Both the position numbers and the translations under genes were made by a program. A DNA stretch of 64,000 nucleotides, taken from NCBI GenBank assembly GCA_020833055.1, contig JAJHQZ010000005.1:31971-95970 (forward strand), written 5' to 3'. The notes below the pieces were generated by a model that ran no database searches, had not been told where the DNA came from, and was given only the letters and a program-made list of their open reading frames with translations. Each line of letters starts with the position of its first letter. Position 1 is the first letter of the stretch. This DNA is from Candidatus Korarchaeum sp. Lineage in GTDB: Archaea > Korarchaeota > Korarchaeia > Korarchaeales > Korarchaeaceae. Positions 44,457 through 51,427 of this stretch are shown piece by piece.

Positions 44457-44798
44457 TCATTTTTTCCTCTCGAGAGATTCTAAGAGCCTCCTCCAGAACT
44501 CGAGAGTCTGCTTGAGATCGAGCCCTTCGAAAGGCTCCTCGTATAAGAACTCGAGGATCGCGTTCTTCAGCTTAGTTACTTCAGAGCTCTCATGCGAGAT
44601 CAATTTACTCAGGACGTCTCCCTCCTCATAACCCCTATCTATCTCCTCCAATAACGCGAGGAGGTGCTTCCTGAGGATGGGATCCTCTAGTTCGGATATA
44701 GATCTCTTCATCCCCTCGATCTTACTCCTATCTACTTCCCCAGTAACCTTCAATCTCCTTATTACTTCTGTCAGGTCCCTCAAAATCCTCTCATTCAT
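44457..44798 (-). CDS. Small helical hypothetical protein
   Basis: A ~113-residue, highly charged, mostly helical protein of no recognised family (RDLTEVIRRLKVTG, ISELEDPILRKHLLALLEEIDRGYEEGDVLSKL, ending LLESLERKK). TATA-like ATATTTTTAAGC at about 44820-44831 places a leaderless start at ATG 44798 rather than ATG 44819. It is tail-to-tail with the AAA gene. It could be a partner of that ATPase, but nothing in the sequence shows it. Confidence 0.55.
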   Translation of the reverse strand: MNERILRDLTEVIRRLKVTGEVDRSKIEGMKRSISELEDPILRKHLLALLEEIDRGYEEGDVLSKLISHESSEVTKLKNAILEFLYEEPFEGLDLKQTLEFWRRLLESLERKK

Positions 44799-44900
44799 AC
44801 TAGTGCCACTCGGATTCAAGCTTAAAAATATTCGCGAGTCCCTCCGGATGGCTTCATCTCATAGTCGAGTCGCTCTGAGTTAGGTGCGATAGTCAGCCCA

Positions 44901-44909
44901 ACCTTTAAA
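44901..44909 (+). promoter_or_regulatory. TATA box of the C/D box sRNA gene
   Basis: ACCTTTAAATT-type sequence at about 44901-44911 lies 27 bases before the predicted 5' end of the guide RNA at 44932, the exact spacing for an archaeal promoter. Confidence 0.6.
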
Positions 44910-44931
44910 TTATCTCCCAGAGATCCCTAAT

Positions 44932-44994
44932 GGGCGGTGGATGAGGTAAACGGCCCGCTGATCTATGAAGACGATCTTGAGTACTGACCCGCCC
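44932..44994 (+). ncRNA. C/D box guide sRNA
   Basis: A 63-base candidate methylation guide. A terminal stem GGGCGG (44932-44937) pairs with CCGCCC (44989-44994). Between them, in order: C box with GATGA core (44940-44944), a 13-base guide (44945-44957), D' box CTGA (44958-44961), C' box TATGA (44964-44968), a second guide (about 44970-44983) and D box CTGA (44984-44987). The layout and spacing are those of archaeal C/D sRNAs, which direct Nop5, fibrillarin and L7Ae to 2'-O-methylate RNA. By the fifth-base rule the targets are the bases pairing with G44953 and G44979. Targets are not identified. Confidence 0.75.
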
Positions 44995-45008
44995 TCTGCC
45001 CCGCGCCA

Positions 45009-45023
45009 CACTCTTTGAGAGTG
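45009..45023. terminator. Hairpin at the end of the sRNA and HerA-like genes
   Basis: CACTCT-TTG-AGAGTG is a perfect 6-bp hairpin 16 bases past the sRNA end and 11 bases past the stop codon of the minus-strand ATPase gene. It may mark the 3' end of either transcript. Confidence 0.35.
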
Positions 45024-45033
45024 CTCAAGCTAA

Positions 45034-46677
45034 TTACCTCGAGATCCAGTAAAATGAGTTCATCATTATCGCTTCATCCACGGACTCCCTGCTGAGCGGT
45101 AGCTCATCAACAGGTCTCACTTGTAAGCTCTCTAGAGTCCCGGGGAGGCTCATCACACACTCACCTGGAGTTAAGGAAAGCACCTTATCCACTATATTCT
45201 TCTCCCTCAAGAGAGTCCTCAGGAACTTCAGATCGCTTGGAGACTCGACCTTATGTATTATCTTAATTCCCGTATTCCTAATGGCTCCTTCAGGTATCTC
45301 AGAGAGGCTCTGGGAGACTAATATCAATGCGACCCCGAATTTCCTGAGCTCCGCGAAGAGCCTACTGATCAATTCCATACCTATCTGATCCTTATAGTAT
45401 GGGATCAGTTTCTCAGCTTCCTCAAGGACCACTATTAGCCTAGGATACTTGGACTTAGCTTCCTCCCTTATATAATAATCCTTTATCCTCTTCAAAGTGA
45501 AGAAAGCTATCAACCGCTTCTGGAGATCGCTCTCTATATCCCCTAGTTCTAGAAGCGTGGGGACTTCCTCGAAACCTGTTGAGAGTATGTTATCGCACTT
45601 GAAGATGACCTCCCCGCCACCGGAGATTAATGGCTCTAACTTCCTCACGAGAGAAGCTCTGCTCTCCTCTTCAGGCTGAGAACTCGTTGAGAAACCCTTA
45701 ATCTCCATCAATAGATCGTACATATTCGGTGGGTTCCTCTCACTCGATATATCGCTCAACCTCCTCAAAGCCTTCAGGAGCAAGTAGAACTGAGAAGGCG
45801 TGAGATCTAAGAGTGAAGATAATGTCTCGGCCACTAGGAATATCTCCTTCTCCCCTTTAGGTATCGAGATCAGTGGATTTATGCATATCTGCGGATAGCC
45901 AGGCCTATTGCAGAATATCCTACCTCCTATCCCGAAGATCAAGTTCCGATACTCCCAGTGAGAATCAAGCACTAAAGATGGTATTCCAAGGTTCCAAGCT
46001 TCGTAGATAATTCTCTTGACAGTAGTAGTCTTTCCAGATCCTGTCTGCCCGATCACTAAGATGTGCTTAGTTAACTCACTCACTGGAATTCCTATGACCC
46101 TGCCCCTCCTCTCCCCGATCTCTAATATGAGCTCATCCCTCTCAGAACTCCTCCCTAGTCCTATAGATACTGCTTCACTCTCATCGCAGATCTCAATTAT
46201 CTCCTTAGCTAAATCTGGATCCAGATACCTCTCGAGAATCTCTATCTTGAAACCCTCAGATGTACTGTTTATAGCAGAGGCTCCCGCCCTTATTATTTCT
46301 TTATCTTTCCCTATGAGGAGCATTTTGTATGAAATTTTTCCTGGACTTCTCCCTATTAAGCTACTGCTCCTCCCAACTGATATCAGAAATATGATCCTCA
46401 ATCCCATCCCTTCTGCAATATCTTTCAGCCTATTCAAGTTTATATTTGCATCTTTATCATAAACAGAGAGCCTAGCTGGGACGACTAGTGAGCCCTTGCG
46501 GAGTGGGATTCTCCTCATCCTGATTAGCGTCATCAGCGCTATCGCTGTGAGGATCGCGATCAAGTATGGTGACAAATTTACTAAAATTTTTACTATATTT
46601 CCGTAACTTTTATAAAATAATAGAACCATTAGGGCAGTGAGTAGGAAATAAACATCTAGATCTTCCTTCTTGATCAT
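45034..46677 (-). CDS. Membrane-anchored HerA/VirB4-type ATPase
   Basis: A 547-residue protein. Two or more N-terminal membrane segments (YFLLTALMVLLFYKSYG and LVNLSPYLIAILTAIALMTLI) precede a soluble part; HILVIGQTGSGKTTTVKRIIYEAW is Walker A, PSLVLDSHWEYRNL follows, RLIVVLEEAEKLIPYY is Walker B, and ALILVSQSLSEIPEGAIRNTGIKIIHKV is the HerA/FtsK motif-III region. Membrane HerA-like ATPases pump DNA or protein; CedB of the Sulfolobales DNA-import system has this design, but no CedA-like channel gene is adjacent. The ATG overlaps the stop of a 44-codon gene upstream (ATGA), which itself overlaps a TFB-like gene. Confidence 0.82.
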   Translation of the reverse strand: MIKKEDLDVYFLLTALMVLLFYKSYGNIVKILVNLSPYLIAILTAIALMTLIRMRRIPLRKGSLVVPARLSVYDKDANINLNRLKDIAEGMGLRIIFLISVGRSSSLIGRSPGKISYKMLLIGKDKEIIRAGASAINSTSEGFKIEILERYLDPDLAKEIIEICDESEAVSIGLGRSSERDELILEIGERRGRVIGIPVSELTKHILVIGQTGSGKTTTVKRIIYEAWNLGIPSLVLDSHWEYRNLIFGIGGRIFCNRPGYPQICINPLISIPKGEKEIFLVAETLSSLLDLTPSQFYLLLKALRRLSDISSERNPPNMYDLLMEIKGFSTSSQPEEESRASLVRKLEPLISGGGEVIFKCDNILSTGFEEVPTLLELGDIESDLQKRLIAFFTLKRIKDYYIREEAKSKYPRLIVVLEEAEKLIPYYKDQIGMELISRLFAELRKFGVALILVSQSLSEIPEGAIRNTGIKIIHKVESPSDLKFLRTLLREKNIVDKVLSLTPGECVMSLPGTLESLQVRPVDELPLSRESVDEAIMMNSFYWISR

Positions 46678-46808
46678 CTCCTTCCCTCTATCCTCGAGAT
46701 CCTCTCCTCAATCAACTCTATCCTCCTCACCACTTCCTCGAGTTTGAAGAATAGATACTCTATCTGGTTCTTCAGAGTCTCTATCTCAAAGAAGAACTCT
46801 TCATCCAT
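46674..46808 (-). CDS. 44-residue coiled-coil protein
   Basis: A small gene between the TFB-like and HerA-like genes. It begins MDEEFFFEIETLKNQ and ends RISRIEGRR; hydrophobic residues fall at a and d positions throughout, so it should form a single amphipathic helix and a coiled coil. Its start overlaps the TFB-like gene by 8 bp and its TGA overlaps the next ATG as ATGA, double coupling that is strong evidence it is translated. No family is recognised; a subunit or adaptor of the ATPase is the natural inference. Confidence 0.75.
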   Translation of the reverse strand: MDEEFFFEIETLKNQIEYLFFKLEEVVRRIELIEERISRIEGRR

Positions 46809-47403
46809 CTTCTATCAACCCCTTCACTCTATAGACTGAGCTCTCACTCACTCCCAAGCTTAGAGCTATCTCTCTCATCGAAATCCGAAGACCGATCCTC
46901 CTAGCTGCGAAGTAAATAGCTACAGCGACTATTTGAATGGGATTACGACCTAATACGAGCTCCCTCTTCCTCAAGATTCTCACCATTTCCTTCTTAGCGT
47001 TTACCATGAGCCTCTCCCTCACTAAGGGCGGTAGATCTCTCCCCACTTTCATCAAGGCATAGTTGAGGTAGGAGTCCCATTCGACTCCGCTCCCCATTCT
47101 CATACTGCTAAGGGATCTGAGTAGAGCCCTACGCGATACTTTGACACCCACTTCCTCTATTATCTTCCTGAATGGTATCGCGAATCCATAAATCCTACTG
47201 GCTAAAGCCACACTAGCTATAATCGTCGATACACAAGCTCTCTTCCCGCTCATCTTATATCTCTTGAATAATTCGTTTGCGAGCTTTTCAACTTCCTCTG
47301 GGAGCCCCAGCCCTCTGACTACTTCTTCGATAGTTTTATTCTTCCTCTCGAGGAGCTTCCCGTACCTCTCGAACTCGGTCTCCGAGAACTCCACTTCCTC
47401 CAT
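46801..47403 (-). CDS. TFB/TFIIB-like cyclin-fold protein without zinc ribbon
   Basis: A 200-residue protein with two cyclin-like repeats. Repeat 1 has VSTIIASVALASRIYGFAIPFRKIIEEVGV, repeat 2 RNPIQIVAVAIYFAARRIGLRISMREIALSLGVSESSVYRVKGL; the latter copies the end of the second repeat of TFB, including the helix-turn-helix that contacts the BRE. The N-terminal zinc ribbon and B-finger needed to recruit polymerase and open DNA are missing, the first 35 residues being acidic and helical. It could be a decoy or regulator rather than an initiation factor. It heads an overlapped operon with a 44-residue protein and a membrane ATPase. Confidence 0.72.
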   Translation of the reverse strand: MEEVEFSETEFERYGKLLERKNKTIEEVVRGLGLPEEVEKLANELFKRYKMSGKRACVSTIIASVALASRIYGFAIPFRKIIEEVGVKVSRRALLRSLSSMRMGSGVEWDSYLNYALMKVGRDLPPLVRERLMVNAKKEMVRILRKRELVLGRNPIQIVAVAIYFAARRIGLRISMREIALSLGVSESSVYRVKGLIEDG

Positions 47404-47470
47404 CGAGCTACCATACTATGTTCACAAATATTAATATTTTCCTTCAGAAAATAAAAAAATAGTTTCATAA

Positions 47471-47803
47471 TTAAGAGAACTTTACCGTTAAGTAGACCTC
47501 CTCACCCTGGCTCAATCTGAATGGTGGAGCCCTCGAGTAAGTCAGCTTCATCAGGAGCCCATGGAAAGATATCTCAATAGTTCTAGAGGAATCATCAACC
47601 TTATAGACGATCCCTTTCATTATTATATCTCCCTCACCTTCCTCTCCCAGTGTTAACTCTGCTTCCATTCCTTCCTTCAAGTTGATGAGGCCCTTAGGGA
47701 ACTCTAGGATCGCTTCGAATGATTTATCTAGAGATTCGAAACTCAATATATCTATATCGAATATAGGATCACTCCTGATGGAGCTCAACCTGACTTTACT
47801 CAA
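47471..47803 (-). CDS. rpo8: RNA polymerase subunit Rpo8 (Rpb8/RpoG)
   Basis: About 110 residues that match the C-terminal half of Rpb8: EGDIIMKGIVYKVDD corresponds to the eukaryotic YVMYGKVYRI stretch, IEISFHGLLMKLTY to YVSFGGLLMRLQG, and the end EEVYLTVKFS to VYLLMKK. N-terminal FDIDILSFESLDKSFEAILEFPKG fits the first strand pair. Archaeal Rpo8 is known from Crenarchaeota and Korarchaeota only. The frame is open from 47884, but that would overlap the divergent gene at 47864; TTG 47803, with TTAGGTGA upstream and TTTTTAAT near 47838-47845, gives the right length. The call rests on motif likeness. Confidence 0.72.
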   Translation of the reverse strand: MSKVRLSSIRSDPIFDIDILSFESLDKSFEAILEFPKGLINLKEGMEAELTLGEEGEGDIIMKGIVYKVDDSSRTIEISFHGLLMKLTYSRAPPFRLSQGEEVYLTVKFS

Positions 47804-47863
47804 GCAACTTTCACCTAAGCTCCGCTGAACATTCAGATTAAAAAGCGATTCGCTGATGATAGT

Positions 47864-48130
47864 ATGATCGATCGGGTGCTCCAACTTAATTCTAAGTTGA
47901 GGTACCTCTCTAGGCAGGTCATATTCGGAGGTCCCGATGATGAGATACTGGAAGAGCTGAGAGATCTATTCAGGGAATTATATGAGGAGATAGGTAGGCC
48001 GGATAGGTTGAAGATCTTAGAGGAATCCCTAGAGGTAGATCTGAGAGTTGGGCTGAAGTACGCCCTCTCCAATCTAACGGAAGATATAGCGGAGTTCTTA
48101 TATAGGGAGATAATGAAACTTAGCCCTTAG
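47864..48130 (+). CDS. Small helical hypothetical protein
   Basis: An 88-residue acidic protein, mostly helix (EILEELRDLFRELYEEIGRPDRLKILEESLEVDLRVGLKYALSNLTEDIAEFLYREIM). I recognise no family. It is divergent from rpo8 and its last 11 bp overlap the convergent PRC-barrel gene. Codon use is the same as its neighbours, so it is probably real. Confidence 0.6.
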   Translation: MIDRVLQLNSKLRYLSRQVIFGGPDDEILEELRDLFRELYEEIGRPDRLKILEESLEVDLRVGLKYALSNLTEDIAEFLYREIMKLSP

Positions 48131-48401
48131 TGGCTATGTAGACTTTCAAGAGCCTCTCATCTACTACTATCATTTCCCTGATATATTTGACAGTAGAATA
48201 AGGTATGAGTACATTTCCTTTCCTGTCCTTCTTAAGTTTCTGTAATAATGCATCAGCAGCTCCCCTGTTACTCCTGATTATTATCGAGATAACCTTCCCG
48301 GATATCTCATCAACGACTAGGTCGGTGACCTCACCTAGCAAGAGCCCCTGATCCGTTATGACAGGCTTATTAGCTAATCTAGCGATCGAGTACCTCGCCA
48401 T
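48120..48401 (-). CDS. PRC-barrel domain protein
   Basis: A ~93-residue protein of one PRC-barrel: ARLANKPVITDQGLLLGEVTDLVVDEISGKVISIIIRSN, then NVLIPYSTVKYIREMIVVDE. Archaeal PRC-barrel proteins of this size are common; a role in RNA handling or cell division (CdpB-type proteins) has been found for some. The frame continues upstream to 48443 but that part runs into the tRNA-Val gene; ATG 48401, with GGGAG upstream, is the start. Confidence 0.85.
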   Translation of the reverse strand: MARYSIARLANKPVITDQGLLLGEVTDLVVDEISGKVISIIIRSNRGAADALLQKLKKDRKGNVLIPYSTVKYIREMIVVDERLLKVYIATKG

Positions 48402-48418
48402 CTCTCCCACCTTTTTAG

Positions 48419-48491
48419 TGGGCCGGGTGGGATTCGAACCCACGACCTCCGCCTCGTCAAGGCGGCGTCATAGCCACTAGACCACCGGCCC
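48419..48491 (-). tRNA. tRNA-Val(GAC)
   Basis: A full cloverleaf of 73 bases without CCA: acceptor GGGCCGG/CCGGCCC, D arm with TAGTGGCTATGAC, anticodon stem CCGCC/GGCGG with loop TTGACGA, so anticodon GAC, T loop TTCGAAT, discriminator A. It is nearly identical to the second valine tRNA at 53240-53312, including 15 bases of 5' flank (TCCTTAAGCAGGG). Confidence 0.95.
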
Positions 48492-48607
48492 CCTGCTTAA
48501 GGATCTTACCTAAATAAAAGTTTCCTCGGCATAGTTGTAGAGAATAGAGTATATTTTAAGTTGTAGAAGGGGATCTTCATAGCATAAAGAACTCTGAAAG
48601 CTCACGC

Positions 48608-48669
48608 ATACTCAATATAATTTAAAATTTATGCGACTCTTCATAAATTTTTTGTCAATACTCAATATA
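48608..48669. repeat. 12-bp direct repeat in an AT-rich gap
   Basis: ATACTCAATATA occurs at 48608-48619 and again at 48658-48669, 50 bp apart, in the AT-rich gap beyond the AK6 stop codon. Apart from this the gap 48492-48680 shows no gene. Meaning unknown. Confidence 0.5.
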
Positions 48670-48680
48670 CCTAGGTCCGC

Positions 48681-49232
48681 TCATATCTCCTCTAATATTG
48701 AGAGGAAATCCTGGGACCAATTGAACCTCCCAATTCCCCTCCTAATACCTGTCAAGGCATCGAAAATCTCCTCATCATTTCCCTCACATCCATCTATCTC
48801 GATTATCTTACTAGCATCTGCTATCTGCAAGGCATCGAAGAGAGGACCATCTATAGCTTCATACTCCAAGTTCTCCCTTATCTTCTTCTCAGGGTACCCC
48901 CTCTCCCTCAGCCTCCCGAGGAGTATAGATGGTCTGCATCTCACAGCTATCACTAAGGAGACTCTTTCCTTAGGGACAGCATGAGGGCTTATCGTCTCAA
49001 TTACGATAGTGCCCTCCATCTTAGATATCTCCTCCCTGATCCTCTCCTCGTCTATTATATAGGATCCCCTCTCCTCATCCCTGCCCAAGATGTAACCCTT
49101 CTCCAATGAGAGCTCCCCCACATTCAAATATCCGCATCCCAATCTCTCAGCTATGAGTTTAGCTATCCTAGTCTTCCCAGAGCCCGGAGCGCCTATGACT
49201 ACGATCAATCCCGAAATATTTATATTCCCCAT
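48681..49232 (-). CDS. AK6/Fap7-type adenylate kinase
   Basis: A ~183-residue small P-loop kinase. LIVVIGAPGSGKTRIAKLIAERLGCGYLNVGEL has the P-loop and first helix, EGTIVIETISPHAVP the Walker B-like region, LIAVRCRPSILLGRLRERGYPEKKIRENLEYEAI the lid helix of the Fap7/AK6 group. It makes ADP from ATP and AMP and in eukaryotes aids 40S maturation with uS11. The frame is open from 49307, but that part runs through the tRNA-Glu gene; ATG 49232 (MGNINISG) with GGTGAAGG upstream is the start. Confidence 0.87.
   Translation of the reverse strand: MGNINISGLIVVIGAPGSGKTRIAKLIAERLGCGYLNVGELSLEKGYILGRDEERGSYIIDEERIREEISKMEGTIVIETISPHAVPKERVSLVIAVRCRPSILLGRLRERGYPEKKIRENLEYEAIDGPLFDALQIADASKIIEIDGCEGNDEEIFDALTGIRRGIGRFNWSQDFLSILEEI
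49216..49226 (+). promoter_or_regulatory. TATA box of tRNA-Glu inside the adenylate kinase gene
   Basis: AATATTTATATT-type sequence at 49216-49226 lies about 27 bases before the tRNA 5' end (49248) and at the same time encodes residues 3-6 of the divergent kinase. Confidence 0.55.
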
Positions 49233-49247
49233 ATGCCCTTCACCTAG

Positions 49248-49322
49248 GCTCCGGTGGTGTAGCCCGGTCAAGCATAGGGGCCTCTCGAGCCCCAGACCCG
49301 GGTTCAAATCCCGGCCGGAGCA
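49248..49322 (+). tRNA. tRNA-Glu(CTC)
   Basis: A full cloverleaf of 75 bases: acceptor GCTCCGG/CCGGAGC, D arm GTGTAGCCCGGTCAAGCAT, anticodon stem GGGGC/GCCCC with loop CTCTCGA (anticodon CTC), T stem CCGGG/CCCGG with loop TTCAAAT, discriminator A. No intron. Confidence 0.95.
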
Positions 49323-49340
49323 TTAACAATTTTTGAATTT

Positions 49341-49718
49341 TTAGTAGGGTAATTTCCCGAAGAGCGTAGTGACGGGATCGAATGAAGCTAGGGAAACTAG
49401 AGCAGTCCAGAGCAAATAGGCCACGAGCGCGGCGAATAACAACCGTATAGGTTGCTTATTATAAGCTGGTATCAGTAAGAAGAGCGCTTGGATCAATACG
49501 AGCGTCAGGTAGAAGTTGCTCAAGATGAAATCGAGCGGTTGCATCCAGACTATCATCACCCAGACCCCTAGTTCGGCTATGAATAATGAGATGGGGAAAG
49601 TGAATAGAGCGAGCAATGAACCGTAAATTGCCTCCTCTATTGCGGCTTTTAAAGATGGAGAGACTTTCCTTCTCCTCCTAGCGGCAGGAACTCTTCTCCA
49701 ACTCCTCCCTGATAGCAT
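49341..49718 (-). CDS. Small membrane protein, unknown function
   Basis: A 125-residue protein with a basic N-terminus (RSWRRVPAARRRRK) and three hydrophobic segments (LLALFTFPISLFIAELGVWVMIVW, FILSNFYLTLVLIQALFLLI, LLFAALVAYLLWTALVSLA). No family recognised. It lies 4 bp downstream of the UMP kinase gene and is probably cotranscribed with it. Confidence 0.6.
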   Translation of the reverse strand: MLSGRSWRRVPAARRRRKVSPSLKAAIEEAIYGSLLALFTFPISLFIAELGVWVMIVWMQPLDFILSNFYLTLVLIQALFLLIPAYNKQPIRLLFAALVAYLLWTALVSLASFDPVTTLFGKLPY

Positions 49719-49722
49719 GCTT

Positions 49723-50403
49723 TCACCTCACTAAGCTACCCACTCTCTTCCCCTCCAAGAGGTCGATTAAAGCCATCGGTTCATCAGCACTTAAAATTAT
49801 CGTCTTTATAGACGATCTCCTGAGGATCTTTATTGATGTAATGTCGAGCAACTCATATCTCCCCGGATCATATGATTTCTCCATCAATAACTTCTCGAGT
49901 GAATCGTAGTCGAGTTCTTCTATCCTCCTGGCCTCTGGATTCCTCCTAGGGTCCTCTTCATATACACCATCTACTCCAGTCATCTTCACGAGAGTATCGT
50001 AATTCAACCTCTCAGCTATTATAGCAGCTACAGCATCCGTAGAGTAACCCGGATGGATACCGCCTGAGACTGGTATCTTATTGATAGAGGAAGCTAAGGC
50101 CGCTTCCTCGTAGCTCTCAACGACCTTAGGGTAAGCTAGATCACCTAAAGCTGATATAGTGAGGAGAGCGTGCAATCTAGTCACGAGTATCCCAGCGTAA
50201 TCCTGCATGTATTTGCTTCCTCCAGCATTTCTAACGGCTTCTATGTATTTTCTAGCGATCTCACTCCCTCCTGTCACTATAGCTAAGCTCACTCCTCTTT
50301 TACGGACCTCCTTAATCGACCCAATTACACTATTGAACCTACTGGGGTCCTCGAATATCCCCTCGAATACCCTGCCCCCTAGGAGTAGGACTATACCCCT
50401 CAA
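49723..50403 (-). CDS. pyrH: Uridylate kinase
   Basis: A 226-residue amino-acid-kinase-fold enzyme that makes UDP from UMP. LLLGGRVF, SLAIVTGGSEIARKYIEA (substrate loop), YAGILVTRLHALLTISAL, STDAVAAIIAERL and TLVKMTGVDGVYEEDPRRNPEARRIEEL are the family stretches of archaeal PyrH, which is about 225 residues. TTG 50403 is the start, 9 bp after the taw1 stop, so the genes taw1-pyrH-membrane protein form one unit. Confidence 0.93.
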   Translation of the reverse strand: MRGIVLLLGGRVFEGIFEDPSRFNSVIGSIKEVRKRGVSLAIVTGGSEIARKYIEAVRNAGGSKYMQDYAGILVTRLHALLTISALGDLAYPKVVESYEEAALASSINKIPVSGGIHPGYSTDAVAAIIAERLNYDTLVKMTGVDGVYEEDPRRNPEARRIEELDYDSLEKLLMEKSYDPGRYELLDITSIKILRRSSIKTIILSADEPMALIDLLEGKRVGSLVR

Positions 50404-50412
50404 AATAACACC

Positions 50413-51390
50413 TCAGTAGAACCTGATAGCCCTCTCCAATCTGGAGAGCAGCACTATTCCACTCTCCTCGGACTCATCCAATATCCTATAGCCAGTGAGA
50501 TCCGAGAGCCTCTCAGCGAACTCCCTGACCTCATGGTGCCAGGGCATGTTCCACTTGTTGAGCCTCCTCCTCGAGTACCCCACCCACTCGTAAGCTTTGG
50601 GCTCTACGTAAGTAGGCTGATACCTCTTTATCAATTCTGAGAATTCCTCCAAGGCCCTCTCATCCATATTGAGCCCCTTAATGAGGGGTATCCTAATTAC
50701 AGTCGGGCATGAGAGTGATTGTAGGAGCTCTAGCGTCTTTATAAGCCTGTTCCATGCATCCGGCCATATAGGCCTAGTTATCTCAGCGTATAACTTCTCA
50801 TTAGGAGCGGGGACTGTCACATATAGTTGAGTGGGCTCTCTCTCCAACCCCTCTATCCTCTCAGGCATGGTACCGTTGGTGACTATGAAAGTGGTCATCC
50901 CCCTCTTGTGGAAGGCATCGACTAGCCCCCCTATGAATGGGTAGAGTGTCGGTTCCCCGGTCAGAGATATAGCTGCGTGCTTCGGTTCCTCAGCTTCCCT
51001 AACCCAATCTCTATTGAAGACCCTGACACCCTTATATCCCTGCACTAGCATCCTGTGGACCCTCACGCTCTCCTCAGCTATCTCCTCAGGATCGTCCCAC
51101 TTACCCTCGGGGACCTCGACCCATCTCTGAGACATAGGCACATCGCTAGCGTTCAACCTCCAGCAGTAAACGCACTGCATATTGCAGAATGAAGCTGTAG
51201 GGGTCATCTGGATGCATCTCCAAGTAGGTATACCGAAGAATTTATTCTTGTAGCAAGTCCTCCCCTCCATTATAGATTTCCTAAACCAATAGCAGGGCTT
51301 AACAGCAGAATGATTGAGGACGAATTTATAGCCCTGCTTCTCCATCAACTTCCTCACGTGGGGAGGGGTGCTCACGCTCAGGGCCAGCAT
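50413..51390 (-). CDS. taw1: tRNA 4-demethylwyosine synthase
   Basis: A 325-residue radical SAM enzyme that builds the tricyclic wyosine base at G37 of tRNA-Phe from pyruvate. HSAVKPCYWFRKSI and CYKNKFFGIPTWRCIQMTP hold the extra Fe-S cysteines and Lys region, ASFCNMQCVYCWR is the C-x3-C-x2-C motif, and ISLTGEPTLYPFIGGLV follows. This is the archaeal TYW1/Taw1 layout without the flavodoxin domain. Only 37 bp separate it from the divergent translin gene. Confidence 0.95.
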   Translation of the reverse strand: MLALSVSTPPHVRKLMEKQGYKFVLNHSAVKPCYWFRKSIMEGRTCYKNKFFGIPTWRCIQMTPTASFCNMQCVYCWRLNASDVPMSQRWVEVPEGKWDDPEEIAEESVRVHRMLVQGYKGVRVFNRDWVREAEEPKHAAISLTGEPTLYPFIGGLVDAFHKRGMTTFIVTNGTMPERIEGLEREPTQLYVTVPAPNEKLYAEITRPIWPDAWNRLIKTLELLQSLSCPTVIRIPLIKGLNMDERALEEFSELIKRYQPTYVEPKAYEWVGYSRRRLNKWNMPWHHEVREFAERLSDLTGYRILDESEESGIVLLSRLERAIRFY

Positions 51391-51427
51391 CTTTTATCAT
51401 GTCATGTGACATGCTACTGATAAAAAG
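51391..51427. promoter_or_regulatory. Interlocked divergent promoters with central palindrome (taw1 / translin)
   Basis: The 37-bp gap holds CTTTTATCA at its left end, TGATAAAAAG at its right end and CATGTCA-TG-TGACATG at 51398-51413 in the centre. Each outer element is a TATA-like box, on opposite strands, about 30 bases ahead of the far gene's ATG, so each box overlaps the other gene's start point. The central palindrome could bind a regulator. Confidence 0.5.

Noticed and set aside
49233..49307. Longer start of the AK6 gene.
   Set aside because: It is translation of the antisense of tRNA-Glu.
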